Shown here piece by piece: positions 8,302 to 17,144 of a stretch of DNA of 64,000 bases. The stretch's first letter is position 1. Each line of letters opens with the position of its first letter. The stretch spans positions 2,416,501 through 2,480,500 of the forward strand of contig NZ_CP018099.1 in assembly GCF_001886815.1 (NCBI RefSeq). Direction: 5' to 3'. The notes below the pieces were generated by a model. The model worked only from the letters and a program-made list of their open reading frames with translations, did no database searches and was not told the DNA's origin. The stretch comes from Caldithrix abyssi DSM 13497. Lineage in GTDB: Bacteria; Calditrichota; Calditrichia; Calditrichales; Calditrichaceae. Made by a program: the position numbers and the translations under genes.

Positions 8302-9461
8302 ATAGAGTTTTTTTATGTCATTACAGCGAGATCGGTTTAAAAAAAGGCAACCGTAACTATTTTGAACGCATCCTGGAAGCCAATATGCGCAAAAGCTTGC
8401 AGCGTTACTTGCCGGAAGAAAAATTTTCGATAAAAAAAGATCACAAGCGATTTTTAGTGTATTTTACCGAAGACGTGAAGATAGATCTGGTAAAATCTGC
8501 GCTGGAACGTGTATTTGGCCTGGTGAATTTTTCGCCGGTAACAACCGTGTCTTTGGAAATGAGCGAGATTGAAACCATTGCCCTGAAATTAATGGAGAAA
8601 AGGCCAGAAAAGACGTTTGCTGTGCGAACAAAAAGAGCCGAAAAATCCTTCCCTTTAACCTCGCAGGATATTAATGTGCAGGTCGGCGCCAGAATTGCCG
8701 AAAAAACAGGAAAAAAAGTTGACCTGACCAGGCCGGAAATTACCTGTCATATTGAAATCATGCGCGACAAGGCGTTGATTTTTGTAGAACGCTTCCCCGG
8801 ACCTGGCGGCCTGCCGGTAAGCGCCAGCGGCAAGGTGTTAACGCTGCTATCCGGCGGTTTCGATTCGCCCGTGGCTGCGTATTTAATGCTCAAGCGGGGA
8901 GGCAAAAGCGCCTTTATTCATTTCCATTCCTATCCCTACACCAACAAGTTTTCTCAGGAAAAGGTGATTGAACTGGCCAGGATTTTAAATCAATACCAGT
9001 TCAATAGTAAGCTGTTTATGGTGCCTTTTGCCGAAACCCAGGAAGAGATTGTCTTCAATTGTCCCGATAAACTGCGCGTTATTCTTTACCGCAGATTTAT
9101 GATGCGTATTGCCGAGGCGCTGGCCAAAAAGGAGGGTTATAAGGCCATTGTCACCGGCGAGGCGCTGGGGCAGGTGGCTTCTCAAACGCTTGAAAACATG
9201 GGCGCCATTGAACAGGTGATCACCCTGCCGGTGTTGCGTCCGCTGGTTGGGCTGGATAAAGCAGAGATTATTTCCATGGCTCGCAGGATCGGAACCTACG
9301 AGATTTCGGTGAAACCGCATGACGACGCCTGTACGCGTTTTATGCCGCGTAAGCCGGAAACACGCGCCAAACTGCATGAGGTGCTTAAAGCCGAAGAGGG
9401 ATTGGATGTAGAAGGAATGGTGCAAAAAGCATTGGAAAAAATGGAATTGGTCGAAATCTGA
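8298..9461 (+). CDS. thiI: tRNA 4-thiouridine synthase ThiI (no rhodanese domain)
   Basis: A 387-residue protein with an N-terminal ferredoxin-like/THUMP region (about residues 1-165, including KRAEKSFPLTSQDINVQVG) and a PP-loop ATPase domain with SGGFDSPVAAY (Ser185 onward). ThiI adenylates U8 of tRNA and inserts sulfur. The length is that of Bacillus-type ThiI, which lacks the C-terminal rhodanese domain of the E. coli enzyme, so persulfide must come straight from the desulfurase encoded by the overlapping upstream gene. The C-terminal HDDACTRFMPRKPETRAKL stretch is typical. A tRNA-Lys gene follows about 150 bases downstream on the same strand, perhaps by chance. Confidence 0.93.
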   Translation: MNRVFLCHYSEIGLKKGNRNYFERILEANMRKSLQRYLPEEKFSIKKDHKRFLVYFTEDVKIDLVKSALERVFGLVNFSPVTTVSLEMSEIETIALKLMEKRPEKTFAVRTKRAEKSFPLTSQDINVQVGARIAEKTGKKVDLTRPEITCHIEIMRDKALIFVERFPGPGGLPVSASGKVLTLLSGGFDSPVAAYLMLKRGGKSAFIHFHSYPYTNKFSQEKVIELARILNQYQFNSKLFMVPFAETQEEIVFNCPDKLRVILYRRFMMRIAEALAKKEGYKAIVTGEALGQVASQTLENMGAIEQVITLPVLRPLVGLDKAEIISMARRIGTYEISVKPHDDACTRFMPRKPETRAKLHEVLKAEEGLDVEGMVQKALEKMELVEI

Positions 9462-9607
9462 TTTGCATTGAAAAAGATCAGTTTGTAAATTTGTAATCTT
9501 GAATTTAAGGGGCGACTGCTTAAAACGACAACGTCTTGCGGGCTCGACGATCGTTCTGGAATTGAGCAGAGCTGCGGCAAAAACGTTCTTTAAAAATAGA
9601 TTAAACT

Positions 9608-9680
9608 GCACCTGTAGCTCAATTGGTAGAGCAGCGGACTCTTAATCCGTTGGTTGAAGGTTCGAGTCCTTCCAGGTGCA
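9608..9680 (+). tRNA. tRNA-Lys (anticodon CTT)
   Basis: A 73-base cloverleaf: acceptor stem GCACCTG/CAGGTGC with discriminator A, D arm with GCTCAATTGGTAGAGC, anticodon stem GCGGA/TCCGT around loop CTCTTAA (anticodon CTT), and T arm GAAGG-TTCGAGT-CCTTC. The 3' CCA is not encoded. T at position 8 is the possible substrate of the nearby ThiI enzyme. Confidence 0.95.
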
Positions 9681-9692
9681 CGTAATAAAAAC

Positions 9693-9727
9693 AAGGGCTT
9701 ATGGAGTTCTTCCATAAGCCCTTTTCA
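9693..9727 (+). terminator. Rho-independent terminator after tRNA-Lys
   Basis: A perfect 13-bp stem, AAGGGCTTATGGA with TCCATAAGCCCTT, around a 5-base loop and followed by a short T run. It ends the tRNA transcript 12 bases downstream. It may also work for the convergent acyl-CoA synthetase gene, since the A-rich 5' flank gives a weaker T tract on the other strand. Confidence 0.85.
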
Positions 9728-9797
9728 ATATATGTGTAAAAATTTTTATTATTCCTTAATGAGTTTACTCATTCATTCTTTCATTTTTTAAACAAGG

Positions 9798-11645
9798 CTA
9801 TAGCGCCGCAGATTGCCGCAGCAGTTGTGGCTGATGGTCTTCGGCCTGTCCATTATCCACGGAATACATCCTTTCGATTTCGTCTCTGTAGTTCTTTTCA
9901 ATTACTTTTCTCTTTAGCTTAAGCGTTGGCGTTATCTCTCCTTTTTCTACAGAAAAGGGTTGGGACAAAAGAGTAAACTTTTTAATCCTCTCATAGGCAG
10001 ACAGGGGCTTTGAAAGTTCATCTAAGCGCTGTCGATAAAATTGAATCACTTTTTCGTTTTTTACTAATTCTGACAATGTATCGTATTTAATGTCATGCTT
10101 TTGAGCGAATTCTTCTAACGCTTCAAAAGAGGGAACGATTAAAGCGGTGATGTATTTTCGCTTATCGCCGATTAATGCAATTTGTTCGATGTAATAGTCC
10201 TTGCCAATATGCGATTCAATCGGTTGCGGCGCAATGTTTTTGCCTCCTGCGGTGATGATAATATCTTTCTTGCGGTCTGTAATATGTAAAAATCCATCGC
10301 TGTCCAGATAACCGATGTCGCCCGTCCTAAACCATCCATCTGGCGAAAGGACTTCGGCCGTTAATTCTGGTTTGCGATAATAACCTTTCATTACATTTTC
10401 GCCTTTGACCAATATCTCGCCATCTGGGGCGATTTTTACCTGACAGATATTCACCACCTTGCCCGGCGTGCCAAATTTAAACTGATCTGGCCGATTGCAT
10501 GAAACGACCGGCGAGGTCTCCGTTAAACCGTAGCCCTGAGCAATAAAAATACCGGCGGCAAAAAAGAACTCTTCAATTTCTGAAGACAACGGAGCGCCTC
10601 CTGCCGAAAAGAAGTTCAATCTTCCGCCCATGATATTACGAATCTTATTTAAAACTAATTTTCGGGCCAGTGTATGTTTTAGGCGCAAATAAGGTGAAAT
10701 ATTTTCTTTTTTAAAGGCTTTATACTGATATTCCTTTCCGACTTCCAGGGCCCATTCAAACAGCCCCCTCTTAAAGCCGGAGGCGTTTTCCAGAGTGGCA
10801 AAAACTTTGGCGTACATTTTTTCATATAAGCGGGGAACGCCGACCATAAAAGTTGGTCGAACTTCCTTGAAACAATCAAGAACTTCCTTGGGATTTTCGC
10901 AATAATAAACAGTTACGCCATGCGATTGCGTCCAGTGTGTGGACGACTTCTGGTAGGCATGGCTAAGCGGAAGAAAACAGAGTTCGATATCGTTTTCACT
11001 GAAATTAAATAACGGGTCAAGCGCTTTAAACTGGCTGAAAAAATTACGTTGAGTTAACATTACGCCTTTGGGGCGTCCGGTGGTCCCGGAAGTGTAGATG
11101 ATGGTGGCGATGTCTTCTGGCGATGCCTCGCTCAGGCGTTGTTTTAAGGCCTGAGCGTTGTAATTAGCCAATCCCTGAGCAATAAAATCATCAAAATAGA
11201 TGACCTTTTCGTCGGTTTGAATTTTTGTTGACCGGTCGAATACAATCATCTTCTTTAATGTTTTGTTTTCAGAAAGAATTTTTATTGCTTTATCGTATTG
11301 TTCCTGGCCGCCAATAAAAAGAATTTCGATTTGCGCATCGTTAATAATGTATTCTAAATCAATTTCGGAACTGGTGGCGTAAATCGTGGTCGTAATGCCC
11401 CTTACGCCCATTATTCCGTAATCGCTTATAGTCCACTCTGGTCTGTTTTGAGAGTAAATCCCGATGCGTTCCTGGGGAAGCACGCCCCAGTTTAATAACG
11501 CACTGGAGACGCTGGTGATTTGTTTGCCCATTTCGCGCCAGGTAATACTTTTCCATGAATGATTCTCTTTGTGAAATAACGCGGCCCGATCGAGATGTTT
11601 TTGCGTTTGATTTAAAATCATTGTTGTTAAATGCATCTTTTGCAT
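9798..11645 (-). CDS. Long-chain acyl-CoA synthetase (AMP-forming)
   Basis: A 615-residue adenylate-forming enzyme. The AMP-binding signature TIIYTSGTTGRPKGVMLT is near residues 184-200, followed by LPLSHAYQKSS, QGYGLTETSPVVS and DGWFRTGDIGYLDSDGFLHITDRKKDII. This order matches the FadD/FACL family with its eukaryote-like linker. It activates free fatty acids to acyl-CoA through an acyl-AMP, at the cytoplasmic face of the membrane. The start can be ATG 11645 or the third-codon neighbour at 11636. It is a single gene facing the tRNA. Chain-length preference cannot be judged. Confidence 0.9.
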   Translation of the reverse strand: MQKMHLTTMILNQTQKHLDRAALFHKENHSWKSITWREMGKQITSVSSALLNWGVLPQERIGIYSQNRPEWTISDYGIMGVRGITTTIYATSSEIDLEYIINDAQIEILFIGGQEQYDKAIKILSENKTLKKMIVFDRSTKIQTDEKVIYFDDFIAQGLANYNAQALKQRLSEASPEDIATIIYTSGTTGRPKGVMLTQRNFFSQFKALDPLFNFSENDIELCFLPLSHAYQKSSTHWTQSHGVTVYYCENPKEVLDCFKEVRPTFMVGVPRLYEKMYAKVFATLENASGFKRGLFEWALEVGKEYQYKAFKKENISPYLRLKHTLARKLVLNKIRNIMGGRLNFFSAGGAPLSSEIEEFFFAAGIFIAQGYGLTETSPVVSCNRPDQFKFGTPGKVVNICQVKIAPDGEILVKGENVMKGYYRKPELTAEVLSPDGWFRTGDIGYLDSDGFLHITDRKKDIIITAGGKNIAPQPIESHIGKDYYIEQIALIGDKRKYITALIVPSFEALEEFAQKHDIKYDTLSELVKNEKVIQFYRQRLDELSKPLSAYERIKKFTLLSQPFSVEKGEITPTLKLKRKVIEKNYRDEIERMYSVDNGQAEDHQPQLLRQSAAL

Positions 11646-12339
11646 AATCTTTCGACTTTCTTTAATTAATTTGACTCAATATGTTACAATCTTTTCTTTA
11701 GACAATAGAGTGAAAAAGACTGAGTAGGACCTTTTTGTTTCTATGTTCCAAAATAAAACGCCCTATATTAAACTTTGTTATGTGTTTAATTTCCTGTTTG
11801 TAAACAAAGCTAAACATGACAAACAGGAAGGTAATAATATCGGAATAATGCAAATACCAGATTGTAAAATTTGTGTAAAAGCGCGTTTGTGATTTATTTA
11901 CCGGCTACAATAACGTTCTTACGGCCGCCTTTTTTCGAGCAACCCAAGATCAGCAACTGAAACGGAGTTGCCCCAAAAATTCCTGGCAGATGCAATCTCT
12001 TTTTTACGGCTTTAAGTTAAGGCGATGATTGGGGACTTAGAAAAAAGAATAAAAAGTGTAAAAAATGGGCCCTGTTTGATTAAAAAAATTTGACATTATT
12101 GTTAGCCTTTAATATACTATTAACGTGATTGGCTAATCATTTTTATTACACGTTTAATCCATTTTTAGTTTAATCTTTTTTCCTGCTTGCAATCGTCCTG
12201 ATTGAGTGATTGCTTAATGTTATATTGTGCAATGTATAGAAAGGTAAATAGTGGAGATTTCTGTTTTTGAGTTTGTATTAAAAACGGAGTACGTGTTTTT
12301 TTAAGACTTTTATGGGAAATATTTAAAAGATGCGTAACA
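11646..12339. other. Non-coding region upstream of cas6
   Basis: No gene is supported. The sequence becomes clearly more A+T-rich toward the cas genes. It should hold the divergent promoters of the acyl-CoA synthetase and of the CRISPR-Cas operon, but no certain -35/-10 pair or terminator was identified. Confidence 0.5.
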
Positions 12340-13236
12340 ATGGAATATTGTTTTTTTGAGATTAGTATTGTTGCCAAAAATGAGATAATACTTCCTCAAT
12401 TCAAAGGATCAGCGTTCAGAGGCGTTTTAGGACACGCCTTACGACAAACGTCATGTGTTACACAAATGATAAATTGTGAATACTGTATACTCCGGCATAA
12501 TTGTGCCTATGCCTATTTGTTTGAAACATTTAATAGCCGGAACGAATCCGTTGCCAGGCCCTTTGTCCTTGAGCCACCACTGACGGAAAAAAAACTGTTT
12601 CCGCCGGGGGACACATTAAAGTTCAATTTGATTTTATTTGGAAAGGCCATTGAGTACTTTCCGCTTCTCGTTTACACTTTTAAGGAGATGGGAAAGCGGG
12701 GCATTGGCGTTAAGCGCGGTAAATTTTGGTTAAAGCAGGTTACTGTAAGCGATCAGGTTGTGTATGATTATCAGGAGCAAATGATCAAAACTAATTTTAG
12801 AAGGCAGAATATATTTTCGATTGAAAAAGAACAAAGCAAATTTTTAAGGATTCGTTTTCTTACACCCACTGCGTTAAAAGTAAAAGGTAAAATCACAAAT
12901 ACCATTGACTTTATTACGCTATTGAAATCGATCAGACGACGTATAAAAGCATTAAATGTGTATCATAATGGCCAGTTACGGGAAGTATTTGATATTGATT
13001 TTGAAAAGGCAGAGGAAGTGAAAGTGAAAAAATCTGCCATAGAAGAATTTCGATGGGAACGGTACTCAAACCGTCAGCAGAAAAAAATTGATTATAGTGG
13101 GTTTTGGGGCGAGATGGAGCTTGAAGGGGATTTAACGCCTTTTATGGCAATATTGCGTATGGGGGAAATTGTGCACATTGGTCGAGGTACCGTTTATGGG
13201 ATGGGGAAGTATGTGATTGAGAGTGTAGTTTCTTAA
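12340..13236 (+). CDS. cas6: CRISPR RNA-processing endoribonuclease Cas6
   Basis: A 298-residue RAMP-fold protein that would cut the array transcript within each repeat and leave an 8-base 5' handle. The N-terminal half has the family's FKGSAFRGVLGHALR segment and a CEYCILRHNCAYAYLFETF cysteine cluster, as in the Cas6 branch with the PF10040-type C-terminal domain. The C-terminus carries the glycine-rich RNA-binding loop IVHIGRGTVYGMGKYVI. It is the first gene of the CRISPR block and is separated from cas10 by about 310 A+T-rich bases. Base composition is visibly more A+T-rich than the housekeeping genes before it, as in the effector genes that follow. Which residues are catalytic cannot be told by eye. 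Confidence 0.88.
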   Translation: MEYCFFEISIVAKNEIILPQFKGSAFRGVLGHALRQTSCVTQMINCEYCILRHNCAYAYLFETFNSRNESVARPFVLEPPLTEKKLFPPGDTLKFNLILFGKAIEYFPLLVYTFKEMGKRGIGVKRGKFWLKQVTVSDQVVYDYQEQMIKTNFRRQNIFSIEKEQSKFLRIRFLTPTALKVKGKITNTIDFITLLKSIRRRIKALNVYHNGQLREVFDIDFEKAEEVKVKKSAIEEFRWERYSNRQQKKIDYSGFWGEMELEGDLTPFMAILRMGEIVHIGRGTVYGMGKYVIESVVS

Positions 13237-13361
13237 GAAATATGTTTATTCTGTTACAAGATATTAATTGTGAAACGTCTTTAAAGGAGTAAGGGATATG
13301 AGAAAGTTTTTGGATGACGAATTAAAAATGTAAAATATGATAAAAATTTAAAGGGGAAAAG

Positions 13362-13487
13362 ATGTTCAATATTAATTGGAAAAACATTCTTAGTAAAATT
13401 AAAAATTTTAAATATTTACAAATATTTATTTTGGTTTTTAGTTTTTTCAAACGCATTCTCATGCTCTTTCCTCAACTATATCTTTAA
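13362..13487 (+). CDS. Possible 41-residue membrane peptide between cas6 and cas10
   Basis: A short frame begins MFNINWKNILSKIKNFKY, has the hydrophobic stretch LQIFILVFSFF, and ends in LFPQLYL. AAAGGGGAAAAG sits directly before the ATG, a better ribosome site than most random short frames have. There is no recognised relative. It could be a small membrane peptide, a leftover of a deleted gene, or chance. An even shorter frame (MRKFLDDELKM, from 13298) lies upstream behind GGAGTAAGG. Confidence 0.3.
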   Translation: MFNINWKNILSKIKNFKYLQIFILVFSFFKRILMLFPQLYL

Positions 13488-13548
13488 AGATGGAAGAATG
13501 ATTTAAAAGTATCAGATAATAGAAAATTTATAAAATAAGGAGAATGAA

Positions 13549-15042
13549 ATGGCTGCCTTCTTGTATGGTGCATCAATTCAGGGCATACAAAAATTTATTT
13601 TTGAGACAAAAAAATTAAAAGAGATTGTCGGCGCCAGTGAATTGGTAGAGCAAATGAGCAATGAACTATTTCAAAAAGAATTTAAAATCAATGAAGACGA
13701 TATGATCATGCATGCCGCAGGTAATGTCAGATTATTAAGTGAAGATGAACATCTAATTAAGAACATTGTTAAGACATGGCCCAAAATAGTGGGATCGAAA
13801 GCCCCGGGGCTTGTTCTATCACAAGCAGTCGTTAAAGTTGAAGGTACACTAAATAAATCACATTTTGATTTATTAGAAAAAAGGTTAAGAATTGCTCGCA
13901 ACAGACAATTTATAACTCAACCGGTAACGCCCATGGCGTCTATTCGTTCTCGAAGAACAGGTAAAGCGGCTATTGATTGGAACGACGATGGAAAGCCCAG
14001 AGATTGTTCAAGTAAAGTAAAACAGGAGATAGCCGGCAAAGATGCTAAGCAGAACTTGATGGAAAAAAGTTTAGGTGAAAATGCAAAACAATTTTTAAAC
14101 AGTTTTGCCATGGATGTAACACATATGATGTACAAAGATGAAGAAACAGGTTGGCTTGCTGTTATTCATGCGGACGGAAACAATATGGGAAAACTGATTC
14201 AACTTATTTCTCAAAAATTAGAAAAAAATCAATCTGATTTTAAGGATTTTTTCAAAAAATTTTCTGAAATTTTAAACAAATCCACCATTGCCGCCACAGA
14301 ATATGCAGTTAATCAAATAATATTACCTGAAAAGAAAAATAGCAAAAAACTGCCCTTCAGACCTGTTGTTGTTGGGGGAGACGACCTTACTATCATTATT
14401 CGAGCAGATTTAGCATTATCATTTACTGAAGTTTATTTAAAAAAATTCAATGAGGAAACCACGAATAATTTCAAAGAACTCGCCGCCACTTTTTCATTGG
14501 ACGAATTAAAAAATGGGCTTACGGCCTGCGCTGGTATAGCTTATATGAAGGATTCCTTTCCTTTTCATTATGCTGTCGATTTGGCGGAAAGTTTATGTGC
14601 GGACGCCAAGAAATATGCAAAACAAATTGATAAGGTGAATGTTCCATCAGCACTTTTATTTCATAAGGTTTATGATAGTTTTGTTGATGATTATAGTGAA
14701 ATTGAAGCAAGAGAATTAACCGCTGCCAATGGGATAAGTTTTAAATATGGCCCTTATGGTACAGACGGGAGAGGTCTTGCATCTATTAATGAGTTAAAAG
14801 AACAAGTTGAATTAATTTTGCGTGATGATTCCCCTCGGTCAGGAATTCGCAAATGGCTAAGTCTATTGCATAATGATCTAAATAAAGCAAATTTATGGCT
14901 AGAACGTGTAAAAGAGATAACCGGGGCTGAGTTTAGAAAAAAATTGAATCTGGAAACGGCTATATCTTCAAATAAAACACACTTATTTGATGTTTTAACC
15001 ATTGCTTCCATATCGAAAAAAAGAAAAGGAGGGAAACACTAA
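13549..15042 (+). CDS. cas10: Cas10, HD-less large subunit of the type III effector
   Basis: A 497-residue Cas10 with a polymerase/cyclase palm: VIHADGNNMGKLI at about 206-218 in the first palm strands and the catalytic GGDD at 276-279 (VVVGGDDLTIII). Intact GGDD predicts synthesis of cyclic oligoadenylates, or a related nucleotide messenger, when target RNA is bound. The usual N-terminal HD nuclease (~200 aa) is absent: the protein starts with FLYGASIQGIQKFIFETKKL and its length is well below the 700-900 aa of Csm1 or Cmr2. DNase activity is therefore not expected, and immunity would depend on the messenger-activated CARF protein downstream. The stop codon directly abuts the next start, so this is an operon. 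The start follows AAGGAGAATGAA. Confidence 0.88.
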   Translation: MAAFLYGASIQGIQKFIFETKKLKEIVGASELVEQMSNELFQKEFKINEDDMIMHAAGNVRLLSEDEHLIKNIVKTWPKIVGSKAPGLVLSQAVVKVEGTLNKSHFDLLEKRLRIARNRQFITQPVTPMASIRSRRTGKAAIDWNDDGKPRDCSSKVKQEIAGKDAKQNLMEKSLGENAKQFLNSFAMDVTHMMYKDEETGWLAVIHADGNNMGKLIQLISQKLEKNQSDFKDFFKKFSEILNKSTIAATEYAVNQIILPEKKNSKKLPFRPVVVGGDDLTIIIRADLALSFTEVYLKKFNEETTNNFKELAATFSLDELKNGLTACAGIAYMKDSFPFHYAVDLAESLCADAKKYAKQIDKVNVPSALLFHKVYDSFVDDYSEIEARELTAANGISFKYGPYGTDGRGLASINELKEQVELILRDDSPRSGIRKWLSLLHNDLNKANLWLERVKEITGAEFRKKLNLETAISSNKTHLFDVLTIASISKKRKGGKH

Positions 15043-15597
15043 ATGTCAAAGTTAACTTATAAAATCGATTTTTTTTCCGACTGGCATATGGGAACGGGTT
15101 TGTCTTCAGGATCAGACGCTGATCTGTTAGTTATAAAAGATAAAAATGGTTTACCTTTTATTCCGGGAAAAACATTAAAAGGTTTGTTTAAAGACGCGGC
15201 CAAAGATTTACTGGATGCCCATTATTTAGACACAAATTTTATACGGGAAGTGTTTGGAGTAGATTCAACGGAAAATAGCGATGAAGAGTCTATCCCGGGT
15301 AAAGCATTCTTTTCAAATGCGGAACTGTCAGACAATGTAAAAAAACTTTTGAAAGATAATACAACCCATATCTACCGCAGGATTTCATCTACAGCCATTG
15401 AAAAAAATGGCCAGGCTAAAGAACATAGTTTGCGAACTTTCGAGGTTACGGTTCCATTAACTCTCTATGCAACCATAGAGAATATTCCCGCTTCTGTTAA
15501 TATAGATACGTTGATCGCTTGTATGAAAATGATTAAACGCATTGGCACCGGTAGAAACAGAGGCTTTGGTAGATGTGAATTTTCAAAACATCCTTAA
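15043..15597 (+). CDS. Cas7-group RAMP (Csm3-like backbone subunit)
   Basis: A 184-residue single-domain RAMP protein. It has DFFSDWHMGTGLSSGSDADLLVIKD, then the signature LPFIPGKTLKGLFKDA, and the glycine-rich loop RIGTGRNRGFGRCEF near the C-terminus. In Csm3-type Cas7 proteins an Asp just before the xVIKD strand cuts target RNA; Asp27 or Asp29 in GSDADLL is in the right place. It probably forms the repeated backbone that holds crRNA. It directly abuts cas10 and is shorter than Csm3 (~220 aa). Csm3-like or Cmr4-like can both be argued; the type III-D context favours the former. Confidence 0.82.
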   Translation: MSKLTYKIDFFSDWHMGTGLSSGSDADLLVIKDKNGLPFIPGKTLKGLFKDAAKDLLDAHYLDTNFIREVFGVDSTENSDEESIPGKAFFSNAELSDNVKKLLKDNTTHIYRRISSTAIEKNGQAKEHSLRTFEVTVPLTLYATIENIPASVNIDTLIACMKMIKRIGTGRNRGFGRCEFSKHP

Positions 15598-15617
15598 ATT
15601 TATTTTGGAGGAAAACA

Positions 15618-17144
15618 ATGAAACGATTGGCGTTTAAATTGACCCTTCTTACGGATGTTGTTGTTCATGCCGACTCAGCAACAGAAGGTGAACGGAAGAC
15701 ACTTGATTTTATCCCAGGTTCCATTTTTTTAGGTTTAGTGGCAAAAAAATATGACGATATAAACAATCCCTACGATATTTTTCATAGCAATAAGGTTAAG
15801 TTTGGTGATGCACATCCCGCTTTGGATGAAGTCAGAGCTTTTAAGGCGCCTCTAAGTTGGTTTGTCAATAAAGGCGAATATCTAGAATCTGAACGTTGGG
15901 TACATCACTATTTAAATGATGATATTACCTCCACTCTTATAGCTAATGCAAAACAACTTAAACAAATCAGACATGGCTGGATTATTCCACAAACCCCTCA
16001 AGCAGGAGTGGTAATGCCGCTAAATAAGAATTTTTCTATTAAATCGGCCTATGACCGTTCAAAAAGAACAAGCGCTGAGGGAATGCTTTATGGGTACAAA
16101 TCTTTAGAAAGTGGTACGGAGTGGATGTTTTATGTGGATATAGATGAAAACATTGATGAAGATTTTATCAAGTCTGGTTTAGTTGGACACAAACATATTG
16201 GTAAAAGCCGGTCTGCCCAATACGGAAAAGTTGAGATTCAAGAGATAAAGCCAAATCAACCCAGTTGGTCAACTACCGAATTATTTGAGGATAAATACCT
16301 AATTATTTATGCCGAAAGCAGGCTGGCTTTTTTTGATGAATTTGGGCAACCGACGCTTCAACCTACCGCTCAACACTTTCACTTAGATGCCAGTTGGACT
16401 TTAGACTGGTCTAAAAGTCAGGTTATGAACTCCGTTTATGCTCCCTACAATTTCAAAAACAGGGCATTTTTAACTGATCGCGTATGTTTTGAGAAAGGTT
16501 CGGTATTTGTTTTTAAATCTGAAAATGGTGGCGATTATAATCCGCAATTGTTAAAAAACGGTGTTGGCGAATATTTAAATGAAGGGTTTGGACAAATTAT
16601 AATAAATCCTACTTTTTTACAGGCTGATAAAAAAGCAAAGAGTACTTTTAGTATTAGAAAAGCAAATCACAGCCCACAAAATAATAAAGTCCTTTCGTCT
16701 GTTGTTACCTCTGATCCGGCGTTCGATAATCGATTCTCAACCTGGCTTTCAAGGAAAAAATTGGAATTCGAGAATGAAAAATACATTTATGAAAGGGTAT
16801 CCAATTTTGTAAGCGAAAATAGCCGATTATTTACAGGTATAACTCCGAGTCAATGGGGTCAGGTGCGAGCGGCCGCTGTTAGTTCTAAAGATTTTAATGA
16901 AATGATGGTCTGGTTATTTGATAATATCACCCCCACCTCCCCTGATGGGATCACTCGAAGTCAGGATATAGCAAATTCAGGTATTTTGATGCATGGCAAA
17001 ACTGAAAAATTATGGAAAAAAGGCCGTGACATATTAAAAAATGAATTACAACAGGTTGAAATACAGAAACAAGTTGGCCGGGAGTATGCCATTGTTTTGG
17101 CTACACAAATGCAAAAAGTTGCGCAAAAAAAGGAGAGTAAATAA
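15618..17144 (+). CDS. csx10: Csx10-like RAMP (Cas5 group), type III-D marker
   Basis: A 508-residue RAMP protein beginning KRLAFKLTLLTDVVVHADSA and continuing with TLDFIPGSIFLGLVAKKY, the N-terminal pattern of Csx10. Glycine-rich loops appear at HIGKSRSAQYGKVEI (about residues 195-209) and EYLNEGFGQIII, fitting two RAMP-like halves. Csx10 takes the Cas5 position in type III-D complexes, capping the crRNA 5' handle. The region after about residue 350 is helical and charged and has no recognised domain; it might stand in for a small subunit. It starts behind GGAGG 20 bases after the previous gene, and its stop overlaps the next start. Confidence 0.72.
   Translation: MKRLAFKLTLLTDVVVHADSATEGERKTLDFIPGSIFLGLVAKKYDDINNPYDIFHSNKVKFGDAHPALDEVRAFKAPLSWFVNKGEYLESERWVHHYLNDDITSTLIANAKQLKQIRHGWIIPQTPQAGVVMPLNKNFSIKSAYDRSKRTSAEGMLYGYKSLESGTEWMFYVDIDENIDEDFIKSGLVGHKHIGKSRSAQYGKVEIQEIKPNQPSWSTTELFEDKYLIIYAESRLAFFDEFGQPTLQPTAQHFHLDASWTLDWSKSQVMNSVYAPYNFKNRAFLTDRVCFEKGSVFVFKSENGGDYNPQLLKNGVGEYLNEGFGQIIINPTFLQADKKAKSTFSIRKANHSPQNNKVLSSVVTSDPAFDNRFSTWLSRKKLEFENEKYIYERVSNFVSENSRLFTGITPSQWGQVRAAAVSSKDFNEMMVWLFDNITPTSPDGITRSQDIANSGILMHGKTEKLWKKGRDILKNELQQVEIQKQVGREYAIVLATQMQKVAQKKESK

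Noticed and set aside
8985-9611. 208-codon minus-strand frame opposite thiI
   Set aside because: It runs through the ThiI PP-loop region in antisense and into the non-coding gap before the tRNA; no family pattern.
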